43,752 bases of DNA, taken from positions 1 through 43,752 of the forward strand of contig JASJDB010000005.1 of NCBI GenBank assembly GCA_030065315.1, in the 5' to 3' direction. The translations under genes were made by a program, and so were the position numbers. The notes beneath the pieces are model-generated. The model had not been told where the DNA came from, ran no database searches, and saw nothing but the letters and a program-made list of their open reading frames with translations. The DNA is from Xenococcaceae cyanobacterium MO_167.B52 (GTDB lineage Bacteria; Cyanobacteriota; Cyanobacteriia; Cyanobacteriales; Xenococcaceae). Shown one piece after another: positions 26,289-36,335 of the stretch; position 1 is the stretch's first letter; each line of letters opens with the position of its first letter.

Positions 26289-29000
26289 ATGCTGCAAGAG
26301 GATTTTGCGACCCAAACAATTAAAGAATATTTTGCTCAAGGACAATGGAGTGAAGTAATCGAAGTTTGTACTCAAGTTTTGACCCGCGAGCCTCAACGTA
26401 CTGAACTATATCTTTTTCTCGCTAAAGCCTATAGTCAACAGGGACGAGTTGGACAGGCGATCGCGGTATATCGGCAGATTTTAGAACAGAATCAAAATTC
26501 CCCAGATATCTATGGGGAATTGGGGCTCCTATATACAAAACAACAGGATTTAGTCCAAGCAGCTTGGTGCTACCAAAAAGCTTTAGCTTTGAAGCCCACC
26601 TGGGCAGAACTACATTATAATTTAGCGATTATCTTACATCAGTTAGGGGATTGGTCAAAAGCAATTGATTCTTATCGCCAGACTCTCAAGCTCAAGCCTA
26701 GCCATGCTGCTGCTTATTTTAATTTAGGACTTTTGTACGATCGCCGACAAGAAACGGAAATGGCGATCGCAAGTTATCAAAGAGCCATTGAATTAAAACC
26801 AGATTATTTGACAGCTTATAGTAATCTTGGCAGTGTGTTAGCTAAAGATCAACAATATAAATCGGCGATTGAAGTTTTTAAACAAGGACTTAAACTCGAT
26901 CCTACTTGGGGGACTTTACATAATAATTTGGGTCAAGTTTATTTGTTTGACCAACAGCCAGAAAAAGCCTTAGCGAGTTTTGAATATGCCATTACCGTCG
27001 AGCCTAATATGGCTCTGGCTCATTATAATTTGGGCAATTTATGGCAACAACAAAAAAATTATCCCAAATCCCTGGAATGTTTCGAGGAAGTGATTAAGCT
27101 AGAACCTAATAATATTGTGGCTCAAAGTAGTTGTGCTGCCATATTGCTCAAAATTGGTGAAATCAAATCAGCAATTAAATATTTACGTAATGCCATATTC
27201 TTACAGCCTACTTTTGTCGCAGCCTATTACCACCGAGTTAAGCAATTAGAGCCGAAAGATACTTTGGAGCAAGCAAAACTATCTTGCGCTCGTTTTTTAG
27301 AAGCATTATTTAAAGAAACTGATGAAGCACAAGTCTGTGAACACTTATGGCAAACTTATTTCTACCTGGGAGAAGTTTTGTTTGAGTATGGTGGAGCAGA
27401 ACAAGCGGAAGTATATTATCGTCAAGCACTAGATATTAAACCTGATGAAGTTAATTTATATCTGCGTCTTGGTAATTGTTTAGCCAAACAAAAAAGGTTT
27501 GATGGAGCTATTGCAGCTTATCAAATGGGTTTGACTATTCAACCCAATCATTCTCAACTCTGTTTTCAGCTAGGAAAAGTACTACAAAAACAAAAAAATT
27601 CTAGTTCTGCTGTTTCTTATTATGAGACAGTGTTAAAACAGGATTTGACCATTGGAGGGGGAAATTGGCAAAGTTTACCCACTCTATTTCCTTCTTCAGA
27701 ACATTTATCTAACTTGCCGACAACTCTCTATCACCATACTCAGGACTGGATTCGAGATTGTAAATTAAAAGACTTTAACTATATAGAAGTAACTTGGTCA
27801 GGTACCACACCTCAGAGCAAAGGTAGTTTGTTTAGACAACCAGAACCAATTGTGATCAAAGATAATGCTAGTAGTTCAACTACCGAATGCGGAGGAATTA
27901 ACTGTAACCATTGTCTAAGTGATTTGTTGACCTATTTTCAACCAATCCAAATTGGTCAAAATGCCTATCAATGTTCTTTTGAAGCAGCTCCACCCATAAC
28001 TGCACCTTTACCTTTTGTCGTTACTATTCCCCATGGTAGGACTTGGATTGTTCCTCAAACTAACTCTTGGATGGTTTGTAAAGCGATCGCTGTGATAACT
28101 CCTGACAATTGCCTGTTAGGGGATTTATCTCGCTATTATCCTTGGTTGCTACCTGGCTGCTCCCAACCCCATAAAGTTAATCACACTTTACTAAATGTAG
28201 ATAAAATTTCCCCAGTCAAAAAACTTGCTGGTAGAGTAGCAGTACTTTCGGGATTGTCTGGTGATGTTTATTATCATTGGTTATTTGATATCATCCCCCG
28301 CATTGAATTAATCCGTCTCAGTGGCATTAAATTAGAATCAATTGATTGGTTTGTGGTAAACAGTATAGAAAAACCTTTCCAAAAAGAAACACTTAGATGG
28401 TTAGGAATTCCTGATTCTAAGATTATTTGCAGTGATCAAATTTCCCATATTCAAGGAGAACAGCTAATTGTTCCTTCTTTTCCTGGTTATTTCAACTGGG
28501 TACCTTGGGGGACAATTAAATTTTTACGAGAAACTTTCTTGTCCCGAATTAATCTCAAGCAGTATCAATCTCCTGAAAAAATTTATATCAGTCGCCGAAA
28601 AGCCAGAGCCAGACACATTATTAATGAAACTAAAGTAGTTGCTCTATTAGCTAAATACGGATTTAAAACTGTTTTTCTGGAGGAAATGTCTATGGTAGAA
28701 CAAATAATTTTGTTTGCCAATGCCAAGTTTATAGTTGCCCCCCATGGTTCTGGGTTAAGCAATCTGGTATTTTGTGCTCCAGGGACAACTGTAGTGGAGT
28801 TATTTTCTCCCCGTTATCTGAGAACCCACTATTGGATATTGAGCCAGCAACTGCAACTTAAACATTACTACTCTGTAGGAGATAGTTTTGACTGTCCTTC
28901 TTTGTTGAACTTAATGTATCAGAATTCTTTAACAGATGATATATTGGTCAATCTTAGCTCTTTGGAACTAATTATGGAAGTGGCTGGAGTGACAAATTAA
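26289..29000 (+). CDS. TPR-repeat protein with C-terminal GT61-type glycosyltransferase domain
   Basis: A 903-aa fusion. Residues ~10-460 are about eleven TPR units (for example LHYNLAIILHQLGDWSKAIDSYRQTLKLKP and AYSNLGSVLAKDQQYKSAIEVFKQGL), a protein-binding superhelix. A linker holds a CGGINCNHC cysteine cluster near residue 540. The C-terminal domain (about 640-880) is a DUF563/GT61-like glycosyltransferase: DVYYHWLFDIIPRIELI (about 655-671), IYISRRKARAR (about 767-777) and FIVAPHGSGLSNLVFCAPG (about 814-832). Plant members of GT61 add xylose or arabinose; bacterial acceptors are largely unknown. There is no signal peptide. It is the first of three TPR-enzyme genes. The acceptor (protein or polysaccharide) is inferred, not visible. 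Confidence 0.88.
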   Translation: MLQEDFATQTIKEYFAQGQWSEVIEVCTQVLTREPQRTELYLFLAKAYSQQGRVGQAIAVYRQILEQNQNSPDIYGELGLLYTKQQDLVQAAWCYQKALALKPTWAELHYNLAIILHQLGDWSKAIDSYRQTLKLKPSHAAAYFNLGLLYDRRQETEMAIASYQRAIELKPDYLTAYSNLGSVLAKDQQYKSAIEVFKQGLKLDPTWGTLHNNLGQVYLFDQQPEKALASFEYAITVEPNMALAHYNLGNLWQQQKNYPKSLECFEEVIKLEPNNIVAQSSCAAILLKIGEIKSAIKYLRNAIFLQPTFVAAYYHRVKQLEPKDTLEQAKLSCARFLEALFKETDEAQVCEHLWQTYFYLGEVLFEYGGAEQAEVYYRQALDIKPDEVNLYLRLGNCLAKQKRFDGAIAAYQMGLTIQPNHSQLCFQLGKVLQKQKNSSSAVSYYETVLKQDLTIGGGNWQSLPTLFPSSEHLSNLPTTLYHHTQDWIRDCKLKDFNYIEVTWSGTTPQSKGSLFRQPEPIVIKDNASSSTTECGGINCNHCLSDLLTYFQPIQIGQNAYQCSFEAAPPITAPLPFVVTIPHGRTWIVPQTNSWMVCKAIAVITPDNCLLGDLSRYYPWLLPGCSQPHKVNHTLLNVDKISPVKKLAGRVAVLSGLSGDVYYHWLFDIIPRIELIRLSGIKLESIDWFVVNSIEKPFQKETLRWLGIPDSKIICSDQISHIQGEQLIVPSFPGYFNWVPWGTIKFLRETFLSRINLKQYQSPEKIYISRRKARARHIINETKVVALLAKYGFKTVFLEEMSMVEQIILFANAKFIVAPHGSGLSNLVFCAPGTTVVELFSPRYLRTHYWILSQQLQLKHYYSVGDSFDCPSLLNLMYQNSLTDDILVNLSSLELIMEVAGVTN

Positions 29001-29108
29001 ATCTATAATATGGTTAATCATAATTGTAAATACTAAGTTTTAGAATTTCCGATTCTTATGTTGATGATTAATAATCACTCAACTGCTAAAACACTCATTT
29101 AATAAGCC

Positions 29109-30584
29109 GTGAATTATAGTTATTTAGTTGATTCTGTTTCCCAATGTGCATCAGCTTTTTCTGAAGCAGACCTGAAAAATAACGTTGAGCATTGGCAATC
29201 TGCAAGTAGAGATTTGGGTAACTTGCTACAAGGATTAGCAAGATTCGATGAAGCCATTTTTTGGCATTCTGTGGCGTTAGATTCTGACCCAGATTTAGGA
29301 GAAATATTTTTTCAACTGGCTAGGCTTTATATCAAAGAGGAAAATTGGGATGAAGCAATTTCTTATCTTCATCGTGCTTTAGAACTTCACCCCAATTCTG
29401 CCTTAATTAACTCCAATCTAGCGCAACTGTATGGACAGACTGGGAACAGAGAAGAGGAAATTAAATTTTGGTATCAAGCGATCAAGATTGATCCTGAGTT
29501 AGTCACAGCAAAAGGCTACTATAAACTCGCTAAGGCTTTTGAGCAACAAAAAAAACTGGCTGAAGCAGAGTTTTGTTATGAAAGAGCAAGCAATAATGAA
29601 GAAAATTTAATCCCTGCTCATTATGATTTTGCTGAAATTTCTCAGCGAAGGGGAAATTTAGAGCAAGCCATTAACTGTTATGAAAAAATTCTAGCTCAAG
29701 ACCCTCAACAAGCCAAAGCCCACTATAAAATTGGCACAATTTATTTACAACAAAAACGGTATGAGGATGCCATAGACCAGTTTCGCCAAACAATTAAACA
29801 CGCGCCAGAATATCCTTGGGCGTATCGTGATTTAGTTAAGACTTTTTTGTTACTAGAAAGATGGGATGAAGCAATCGCTACTTGCCATGCCATAATTAAC
29901 CTAGTAGAAGAGTATCCTTGGGTCTATGTCCAACTGGGGAATGCTCTGCGAGAGAAGGGAAGGATTACGGATGCGGTAGCAGCGTTTCAGAAAACTTGTA
30001 AATTAAGAGGTTGGTGGCAATGTGATGCTAACCAATATTATTTTACTAGAGATAACTTTACCTATCGTATTCCTCTATGGCAACCTCACATAGAAGAACT
30101 AATAGACCGTGAAGCCGTTAATGCTTTGGAAATTGGTAGCTATCAAGGGATGTCCAGTTGTTGGCTACTAGATAATGTTTTAACTAAACCCTCAAGTAAG
30201 TTAGTCTGTATCGATGCTCAAGTTATAACTATTCTCAAAGACAATTTAGCTAAAACAGGTAAAAAAGATCAGGTTACTCTTCTAGTGGGAGATACTCATC
30301 AGCATCTTGCTTCATTAACCCCAGAAAGCTTCGATATCATAAGTATCCAAGATAAATGTAAATTGGTGGATTACGCTTACAAAAATGCCCAATTAACTTG
30401 GCAATTGTCTAAAGTTGGTGGTTTGATCATTTTTAATGACTATGGTTGGCAAAATATAGCTAATCCTCAACAAAATCCCAAACAAGGAATTGATAAATTT
30501 CTCGATTCTATTAACAAAAATCAATGGAAATTAGTTAATCATGCTCCTCAAGCTAATCAACTAATGATCCGTAAAATCCAATAA
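29109..30584 (+). CDS. TPR-repeat protein with C-terminal SAM-dependent methyltransferase domain
   Basis: A 491-aa protein with GTG start at 29109; no earlier or nearby ATG exists in frame. Residues ~30-305 hold about seven TPR units (GEIFFQLARLYIKEENWDEAISYLHRALELHP, AKAHYKIGTIYLQQKRYEDAIDQFRQTIKHAP). The C-terminal part (about 325-490) is a class I methyltransferase fold: VNALEIGSYQGMSSCWLLDN is motif I (glycine-rich SAM loop), LVCIDAQ is motif II, VTLLVGDTHQHLASL follows, and GGLIIFNDYGWQ is the late strand. This resembles small-molecule/sugar O-methyltransferases (Methyltransf_24-like). It sits 108 bp after the TPR-GT61 gene. The substrate is unknown. Confidence 0.85.
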   Translation: MNYSYLVDSVSQCASAFSEADLKNNVEHWQSASRDLGNLLQGLARFDEAIFWHSVALDSDPDLGEIFFQLARLYIKEENWDEAISYLHRALELHPNSALINSNLAQLYGQTGNREEEIKFWYQAIKIDPELVTAKGYYKLAKAFEQQKKLAEAEFCYERASNNEENLIPAHYDFAEISQRRGNLEQAINCYEKILAQDPQQAKAHYKIGTIYLQQKRYEDAIDQFRQTIKHAPEYPWAYRDLVKTFLLLERWDEAIATCHAIINLVEEYPWVYVQLGNALREKGRITDAVAAFQKTCKLRGWWQCDANQYYFTRDNFTYRIPLWQPHIEELIDREAVNALEIGSYQGMSSCWLLDNVLTKPSSKLVCIDAQVITILKDNLAKTGKKDQVTLLVGDTHQHLASLTPESFDIISIQDKCKLVDYAYKNAQLTWQLSKVGGLIIFNDYGWQNIANPQQNPKQGIDKFLDSINKNQWKLVNHAPQANQLMIRKIQ

Positions 30585-30714
30585 TATGTGTCCTGCTATC
30601 GTAATTTAGTGCAATCGGATAAGGGGGAAAGGTAGATTTTTTTTCTTGGTTTAACATTATTCCCCAATTATAGAAAACCAGATAATTAATTTTTAAGAGT
30701 TAACTATTTTTGAA

Positions 30715-32982
30715 ATGAATCAAGTAAATCAATCAACCTTACAATCGAATCAGATAATTGCCACAATTAAAAAATATACTCAAATGCTGGCACAAAATCC
30801 AGAAGCACCAGAGATTCACTTTAATTTAGGAAATTTATACGCTCAAAAAGAACAATGGCAAAAATCAATTAAACATTATAGAAAGGCTATTAAAATCGAT
30901 CCGAAATTGATAGACGCTTATCGCAATATAGCCAAAGTTTATCTTAAGATAGGGAATGAAATTGAAGCTGCAAATTTTTGGTACAAAGGCATTAAATTAG
31001 AACCTGGTGAAGAAAAAATCGAGCAATATCTAGGGTTGGGAAATACTTTTAGGAGCCAAAAGCAATACAGTAAAGCTGTGGATTGTTATCGTCAAGCAAT
31101 CCAAATTCAACCTGATTTAATTTCAGCATATCATGCTTTAGCTAAAGTTTTGAATATTCAAGGCAAACATAAACAAATAATTTCTATTTATCGTCAAGGG
31201 ATTCAAAAAAATCAGCAAAGTCCCCAATTTCACTTGGCATTAGCTCAAGCTTTAGCTGCACAAAATAAATGGCAAAAAGCAAGTAATCGGTTTCGCTTAG
31301 CTTTAGATTTAGATAGTAGTATAGCAACAGGATACTATCATTGGGGCTATGTTTTAAGCCAGATGGAAAAATGGCAAAAAGCCAAAAATTGTTATCAAAA
31401 AGCCATTGAAATCAAACCAGAATATTGGGAAGCTTATTATTACTTGGGGCTGATTTTTCAAAAGTTAAAAAAATGGCAGCAAGCCAAGGACTGCCATGAA
31501 AAAGTAGTTGATTTAAATACAGGATTTGTGTCAGGCTATTTACAGTTAGCCTTAGTTTATCAACAACTCGAAGCATATAACCTTGCTTTAGATTGTTGTA
31601 ATAAAGCTTTATCAATTGCTCCAGAATCTTCCCCTTTAGAAGATCAAGTAATAGCAATTTATCAAAAAACTTTAGATAATCATCTTAAATTAAATCCTGC
31701 TCTTTGCTCTCAATTTAACAAAGAATTTGTTTCAGGCTATTTGGATTTGGCTCTAGTTTATCGAAGACTTAAAAAATATAAATTTGCCCTGCAATGCTGT
31801 AACCAATCACTAGAACTGACTCCAGAATGTTCACCTTTGAAAGAAAAAGTAATAGCAACCTATCAACAAACTCTAGATCAATATCCTAAATTAACCCCGA
31901 ATTTGTACTATCAATTTGGTAATTTACTTAGAAAAAAAAGTTACTTTAAAGATGCGATCATAGCTTATCAAAAAACTATTAAGATCAACCCTGATTTTGT
32001 TGCAGCTCATATCAATATACAATATACAAGTATCGCACCTAAACAATTATCTCAACATATTGATTTTTACCGCCAAATTGTCAAACAAAATCCCGAATTA
32101 GCTATTGCTTGGGGAAATTTAGGAGATGCTCTTACAGAACAAAATAATATCCAAGAAGCAATATCTTGCTATCGTAAAAGCTGTTATCAGCAGGCGATTG
32201 ATAGTCATCCTGAATTAGCTCAATTAAAGTGGAAAGAAGCGAAAGAATCTGGTCCTGATTTTATTATTGTTGGTGCAGAGAAATGTGGTACGACTGCGCT
32301 TTATCAATATCTAAATAATCATTCTCAAATTTTATTACCTCATAAAAAAGAATTAAATTTCTTTTGGAGAAAATACGACTATGGAATCGACTGGTATTTA
32401 GCCCATTTCCCCTCTATTACTGATAAAGAAAATTTTATTACAGGAGAAGCTACACCCAATTACATTCGTTCAGCTTTAGCAGCCCAAAGAATTAAACAAC
32501 ATTTTCCTAATACTAAGCTGATCTTATTACTACGAAATCCTGTAGATAGAGCTATTTCTTGGCACTATCATAAACTAAATACTGGATATGTAAAAGAAGA
32601 CTTAGAGACTGCTATTCTAACAGAAATCAAAAATCTCGAAAATTTGACCGAAGAAGAGATTGTTAATAGTGTTTATTTTAAATTAGATAGTCTGCTTAGT
32701 AGCCTTTATATATATAAAGTTAAGGTATGGCTAGAGCTTTTTGATAGAGAACAGATTTTAATTTTAAAAAGTGAAGATTTTTATAGTAATCCTGCTCAAA
32801 CTATGGAACAAGTATATGATTTCTTAGGATTACCTAATCATTCTCTAAAGCAATACCCCAAAATTAACGGTGGAGCATATAATCCTGCTGATGAAAAAAT
32901 TAGAACCATTCTGCGAGATTACTTTGAGCCTTATAATCAACAGTTAGAAGAATATTTGGGAATGAAATTTAACTGGAGCTAA
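30715..32982 (+). CDS. TPR-repeat protein with C-terminal PAPS-dependent sulfotransferase domain
   Basis: A 755-aa fusion. Residues ~30-500 are TPR repeats, including a clear 67-residue internal duplication (271-337 and 338-404, both starting FVSGYL and containing LALVY). The C-terminal domain (about 512-755) is a sulfotransferase. The 5'-phosphosulfate loop is IIVGAEKCGTTALYQYL (about 514-530), LLPHKKELNFF follows, and the 3'-phosphate-binding motif is LILLLRNPVDRAISWHYH (about 602-619). The family moves sulfate from PAPS to hydroxyl groups of sugars or tyrosines. It follows the TPR-methyltransferase gene by 130 bp, and the RNA methyltransferase starts 8 bp after its stop. The acceptor is unknown; a sulfated polysaccharide or protein is likely. 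Confidence 0.9.
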   Translation: MNQVNQSTLQSNQIIATIKKYTQMLAQNPEAPEIHFNLGNLYAQKEQWQKSIKHYRKAIKIDPKLIDAYRNIAKVYLKIGNEIEAANFWYKGIKLEPGEEKIEQYLGLGNTFRSQKQYSKAVDCYRQAIQIQPDLISAYHALAKVLNIQGKHKQIISIYRQGIQKNQQSPQFHLALAQALAAQNKWQKASNRFRLALDLDSSIATGYYHWGYVLSQMEKWQKAKNCYQKAIEIKPEYWEAYYYLGLIFQKLKKWQQAKDCHEKVVDLNTGFVSGYLQLALVYQQLEAYNLALDCCNKALSIAPESSPLEDQVIAIYQKTLDNHLKLNPALCSQFNKEFVSGYLDLALVYRRLKKYKFALQCCNQSLELTPECSPLKEKVIATYQQTLDQYPKLTPNLYYQFGNLLRKKSYFKDAIIAYQKTIKINPDFVAAHINIQYTSIAPKQLSQHIDFYRQIVKQNPELAIAWGNLGDALTEQNNIQEAISCYRKSCYQQAIDSHPELAQLKWKEAKESGPDFIIVGAEKCGTTALYQYLNNHSQILLPHKKELNFFWRKYDYGIDWYLAHFPSITDKENFITGEATPNYIRSALAAQRIKQHFPNTKLILLLRNPVDRAISWHYHKLNTGYVKEDLETAILTEIKNLENLTEEEIVNSVYFKLDSLLSSLYIYKVKVWLELFDREQILILKSEDFYSNPAQTMEQVYDFLGLPNHSLKQYPKINGGAYNPADEKIRTILRDYFEPYNQQLEEYLGMKFNWS

Positions 32983-32990
32983 TTAAAATT

Positions 32991-34115
32991 TTGGCTAACT
33001 ATTTTGCTACTGTAGCCCGTGGTTTAGAGGAAATTGCTGCTCAAGAATTATCAGATTTAGGCGCAACAAATATTATTCCTGATTTTACAGGAGTCCATTT
33101 TCAAGGAGATAAAAAGTTACTTTATAAAGTTAATCTTTGGGCTCGTACTATTTTCCGAGTTTTAGTGCCAATTGCTGAAGTTAAGAGCTACAATGCTCAA
33201 CAACTTTATCGCAGCGTATATAATATAGATTGGTCAAAATATCTTCATCCTAAAATGACTTTAGCTGTCAATTGTACAGGAAAAAATAAACAGCTAAATC
33301 ACAGTCATTTTACTGCTTTACAAATTAAAAATAGTATTGTGGATTGGCAATATAAAAAATATGGCAGACGTTCTGATATTGATGTAAAAAATCCTGATTT
33401 ACTAGTTAATGGTCACATTAATAATAATAAGTGTACCCTCAGTTTAGATAGTTCTGCTTCTAGTTTACATCGTCGTGGTTATCGCCCTGCTATGGGACTT
33501 GCCCCCTTAAAAGAAACTTTAGCTGCTGCGATAATTGTAATGACAGAGTGGACTCCTGAATTAGCTTTTTTTGATCCCTTATGCGGTTCAGGAACTTTAC
33601 CCATAGAAGCAGCTTTAAAAGCCTTAAATATTGCCCCTGGTTTATATCGAGATAAGTTTGGTTTTGAGTCTTGGTTGGATTTTGACTTACTACTTTGGGA
33701 GGAGATGATTGAGGAAGCAAAAGAACAACAATTATCAAAAATTCCTACTGTAATTTTTGGTAGCGATCGCAATTATCAAATAATAGAACAAGCTAATATT
33801 AATGCTAGAAATTGTGGAATTAAAAATCAAATTTCATTTAAAACTCAAGATTTATCTGAGATTGTAGCTCCAGCAGATAGAGGGGTAATTATTTGTAATC
33901 CTCCCTATGGAAAAAGATTAGGAACAGAAACAGAATTAGTTGAACTATATAAACTTTTAGGGGATACTTTTAAGCAAAAATTTACAGGATGGACGGCTTA
34001 TATTTTAACAGGTAGTACCGCTTTAACTAAAAAGGTAGGATTAAGAACTTCCCAAAGAATTAAAGTTTATAATGGGATGATACCTTGTACTTTATTAAAA
34101 TATAAACTGTATTGA
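32991..34115 (+). CDS. THUMP-domain class I RNA methyltransferase (RlmL/YpsC-like)
   Basis: A 374-aa RNA N2-guanine-type methyltransferase. The TTG start at 32991 gives MANYFATVARGLEEIAAQEL, the standard opening of this family; no ATG fits. The THUMP RNA-binding domain covers about residues 40-155. The SAM domain follows, with FDPLCGSGTLPIEAAL (about 193-208) and the base-flipping motif CNPPYGKRLG (about 302-311). The typical target is 23S rRNA guanine. It starts 8 bp after the sulfotransferase stop, so it may be read from the same transcript, though its role is housekeeping. Confidence 0.9.
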   Translation: MANYFATVARGLEEIAAQELSDLGATNIIPDFTGVHFQGDKKLLYKVNLWARTIFRVLVPIAEVKSYNAQQLYRSVYNIDWSKYLHPKMTLAVNCTGKNKQLNHSHFTALQIKNSIVDWQYKKYGRRSDIDVKNPDLLVNGHINNNKCTLSLDSSASSLHRRGYRPAMGLAPLKETLAAAIIVMTEWTPELAFFDPLCGSGTLPIEAALKALNIAPGLYRDKFGFESWLDFDLLLWEEMIEEAKEQQLSKIPTVIFGSDRNYQIIEQANINARNCGIKNQISFKTQDLSEIVAPADRGVIICNPPYGKRLGTETELVELYKLLGDTFKQKFTGWTAYILTGSTALTKKVGLRTSQRIKVYNGMIPCTLLKYKLY

Positions 34116-34134
34116 AAAATTGTTAATCGTTAGT

Positions 34135-34223
34135 CCTAAAGGATCCCTAAAGGATCCCTAAAGGATACCGCTTCGCATATGGTATAACCGCTTCGCATAT
34201 GGTGTAACCGCTTCGCATATGGT
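34135..34223. repeat. Two adjoining tandem arrays (11-bp and 20-bp units)
   Basis: Three copies of CCTAAAGGAT(C/A) (34135-34167, 11-bp period) run straight into 2.8 copies of a 20-bp unit, CCGCTTCGCATATGGTRTAA (34168-34223). GTTAGTA/GTTAATA heptamers follow. The CCTAAAGGATA core is the same as in the repeats at 1426-1500 and 23033-23062. The site lies 20 bp after the RNA methyltransferase stop. Confidence 0.9.
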
Positions 34224-34319
34224 TAGTAGTTAATAGTTAGGAAAAAATGTGGTGTTCATTAATGATAGAATTGGTTTTTAGCCTTGTTTAACTAATGTTG
34301 TATTAAACTTGAGTTAGGT

Positions 34320-34354
34320 AAATGTTAAATGTTAAATGTTAAATGTTAAATGTT
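34320..34354. repeat. Tandem heptamer array (AAATGTT), 5 units
   Basis: Five exact AAATGTT units end 1 bp before the stop codon of the histidine kinase (34356-34358). It is an STRR-type array hugging a gene end. Confidence 0.92.
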
Positions 34355-34355
34355 A

Positions 34356-36335
34356 CTAACTAGCAGCAATAGTTACTGGTTTAACAATAGTAGCTGGTAG
34401 CCAAAAAATAAAAGTAGAACCTTCTCCCTGTTTACTTTCTACTGTAATATTCCCCCCCATCATTTCACAAAAGCTCTTACAAATAGTTAATCCTAATCCT
34501 GTACCACCATACTTTTTAGTTGTACCAATATCCCCTTGAATAAAAGGCTGAAACACACTTTTAGTTTGCTTCCTATTCATACCAATTCCTGTGTCAGATA
34601 TACATACAATAATCCAGTCGGAAGCATGATGATTTACTGGGTTATTCCTATCATGATTTTCTCGTTTTTGTAATAGAGACAATTGACGACTATCAATTAA
34701 TGCAGGTAGAGACTTTTTAGCTTTACGCATAATTGAAACATTTATTTTCCCTTGCTGAGTAAATTTTGCTGCATTACTCAAAATATTGAAAAGAATTTGT
34801 TTAACTCTTTTGCGATCGCTCATCATTGTACCCAAATCCTGGAAATTCTCAATAATTAAATTGTTATTATTTTTCCTAATCATAGGCATAACTAAGCTGC
34901 AAACTTCTGAAATTAATGTGCTAATATCAAACCGTTCAGGATAGATATGAATTTTTTCAGATTCTAGTTTTGAAATATCTAAGATATCTTCAATTAAAGT
35001 TAATAAGTGAACTCCTGACTTTTGAATCTGATTTAAGTCTGGTAAAAAATCTTGATAGCCAGAGTCTTCGGCTTCAGCTAATAATAAATCGCTTAATCCT
35101 AAAATTCCATTAAGAGGAGTTCTTAATTCATGGCTCATATTGGCTAAAAACTTACTCTTAGCAATATTAGCTGCTTCTGCTGCTTCCCTAGCTCGGTTTA
35201 ATTCTTCCTCTGCCAATTTGTTATCAGTATTGTCTCGAATAATCGCTAAAACATTATCATCTCCGCACACCACAATACGAGCTTCAAAATATCTTCTGCG
35301 TCTTTCCACAAACCATTCATATTCAAATACATGAATTTTATTAGTTTCTAACGCTATTTTTATTCCATTACGAAACTCAGATGCTACGTGAGTTGGAAAA
35401 ATTTCTGAAACATTTTTGTATAACAATTCAGCAGTTAAAGATTTCTTGTTCGGGTTGACTTTAGTATCAATTAAAGTTCCTTCATTGTTGAACCGCCACA
35501 TCAAATCAGGAATCGCATTGAGCAAAGCTCGGTTTTTTATCTCACTTTGTCTTAAATCTTCGGCTCTAGTTTCTAAACTAGAAATTAACTCTTGTAATTT
35601 ACTACTCATTCCATTAAAAGAGTGAGCTAAAACTGCTAATTCATCATGACTATTAATAGTTATCTTTTGTTTAATATCCCCCAAAGCCATCTGCTTTGTG
35701 GCTTCGGTGATTTCTTGTAACGGTTCGGTAATAGTGCGACTTAATAATATTGCGATTACAGTTCCTAACAGGGAAGCGAGTAGAGCAGTGACAATTCCTT
35801 GATGGCGTACTTCTGCCATGTTAGCTTTTAAGGGTTCAGTAGATAATTCGATACTGACTCCGCCCAAAGTTTGATAGTGGTTAGTTATGGCTTTTCCTGC
35901 TAAAAGTTTATGATGTTCCCAAACAAAAATAGTTTTTTCACTTTTCAGGAGCTGCTGAGTAAAATTATGAGTAGATACTTGATGGGAAACAGGATGAAAT
36001 GTAGCGGAATTAGCAACCTTGTTCCCCTGCGGATCATAGATATTGGCAGATAGGACTAATTTATTATGTTTTAATTCTAATAAAGTGTTTTCTAAAAAAT
36101 TGACATTATTTTCAGAAATACTATCTACAGAAACAACAGCAAGAGTATCTAGTAAAATGTCAGCTCTTTGTTGTAAGTTTTGTTTGAAGTTTTCTTCTCT
36201 ATTACGAAGGGATAAAGTAGTAACTCCAGCAACGGTTAAAATAATTGCCGTGGTCATAGCTGTGCTTATTTTAGCTGCTAATGGTAGCCTTTTCCAACTA
36301 AACTGCAACATGATATTTACCTGTTTTGCTCCCAT
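34356..36335 (-). CDS. Membrane sensor histidine kinase (periplasmic sensor, HAMP, PAS, HisKA, HATPase)
   Basis: A 659-aa sensor kinase. Membrane segment 1 is at about residues 25-45 and segment 2 at about 178-200. They bracket a periplasmic sensing region ([21 protein letters not shown], single-Cache-like). HAMP ([21 protein letters not shown]) follows, then a PAS-like domain (about 265-375), a coiled stretch ([15 protein letters not shown]) and HisKA with phospho-histidine H402 in [11 protein letters not shown]. The ATP domain has NAAKFT (N box), DTGIGM (G1) and GGTGLGL (G2). No receiver is attached. An ATG at 36311 (MLQFSWKRL) is an alternative start. The gene lies downstream of the RND efflux genes on the same strand, 750 bp away; a functional link is possible but unproven. 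Confidence 0.92.
   Translation of the reverse strand: MGAKQVNIMLQFSWKRLPLAAKISTAMTTAIILTVAGVTTLSLRNREENFKQNLQQRADILLDTLAVVSVDSISENNVNFLENTLLELKHNKLVLSANIYDPQGNKVANSATFHPVSHQVSTHNFTQQLLKSEKTIFVWEHHKLLAGKAITNHYQTLGGVSIELSTEPLKANMAEVRHQGIVTALLASLLGTVIAILLSRTITEPLQEITEATKQMALGDIKQKITINSHDELAVLAHSFNGMSSKLQELISSLETRAEDLRQSEIKNRALLNAIPDLMWRFNNEGTLIDTKVNPNKKSLTAELLYKNVSEIFPTHVASEFRNGIKIALETNKIHVFEYEWFVERRRRYFEARIVVCGDDNVLAIIRDNTDNKLAEEELNRAREAAEAANIAKSKFLANMSHELRTPLNGILGLSDLLLAEAEDSGYQDFLPDLNQIQKSGVHLLTLIEDILDISKLESEKIHIYPERFDISTLISEVCSLVMPMIRKNNNNLIIENFQDLGTMMSDRKRVKQILFNILSNAAKFTQQGKINVSIMRKAKKSLPALIDSRQLSLLQKRENHDRNNPVNHHASDWIIVCISDTGIGMNRKQTKSVFQPFIQGDIGTTKKYGGTGLGLTICKSFCEMMGGNITVESKQGEGSTFIFWLPATIVKPVTIAAS

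Noticed and set aside
26289..32982. The three TPR genes as one frameshifted giant gene
   Set aside because: Each has its own complete TPR array and C-terminal enzyme, with non-coding gaps of 108 and 130 bp.
34135..34354. Repeat arrays that might be a CRISPR
   Set aside because: Units are 7, 11 and 20 bp and abut directly; there are no spacers and no cas genes.
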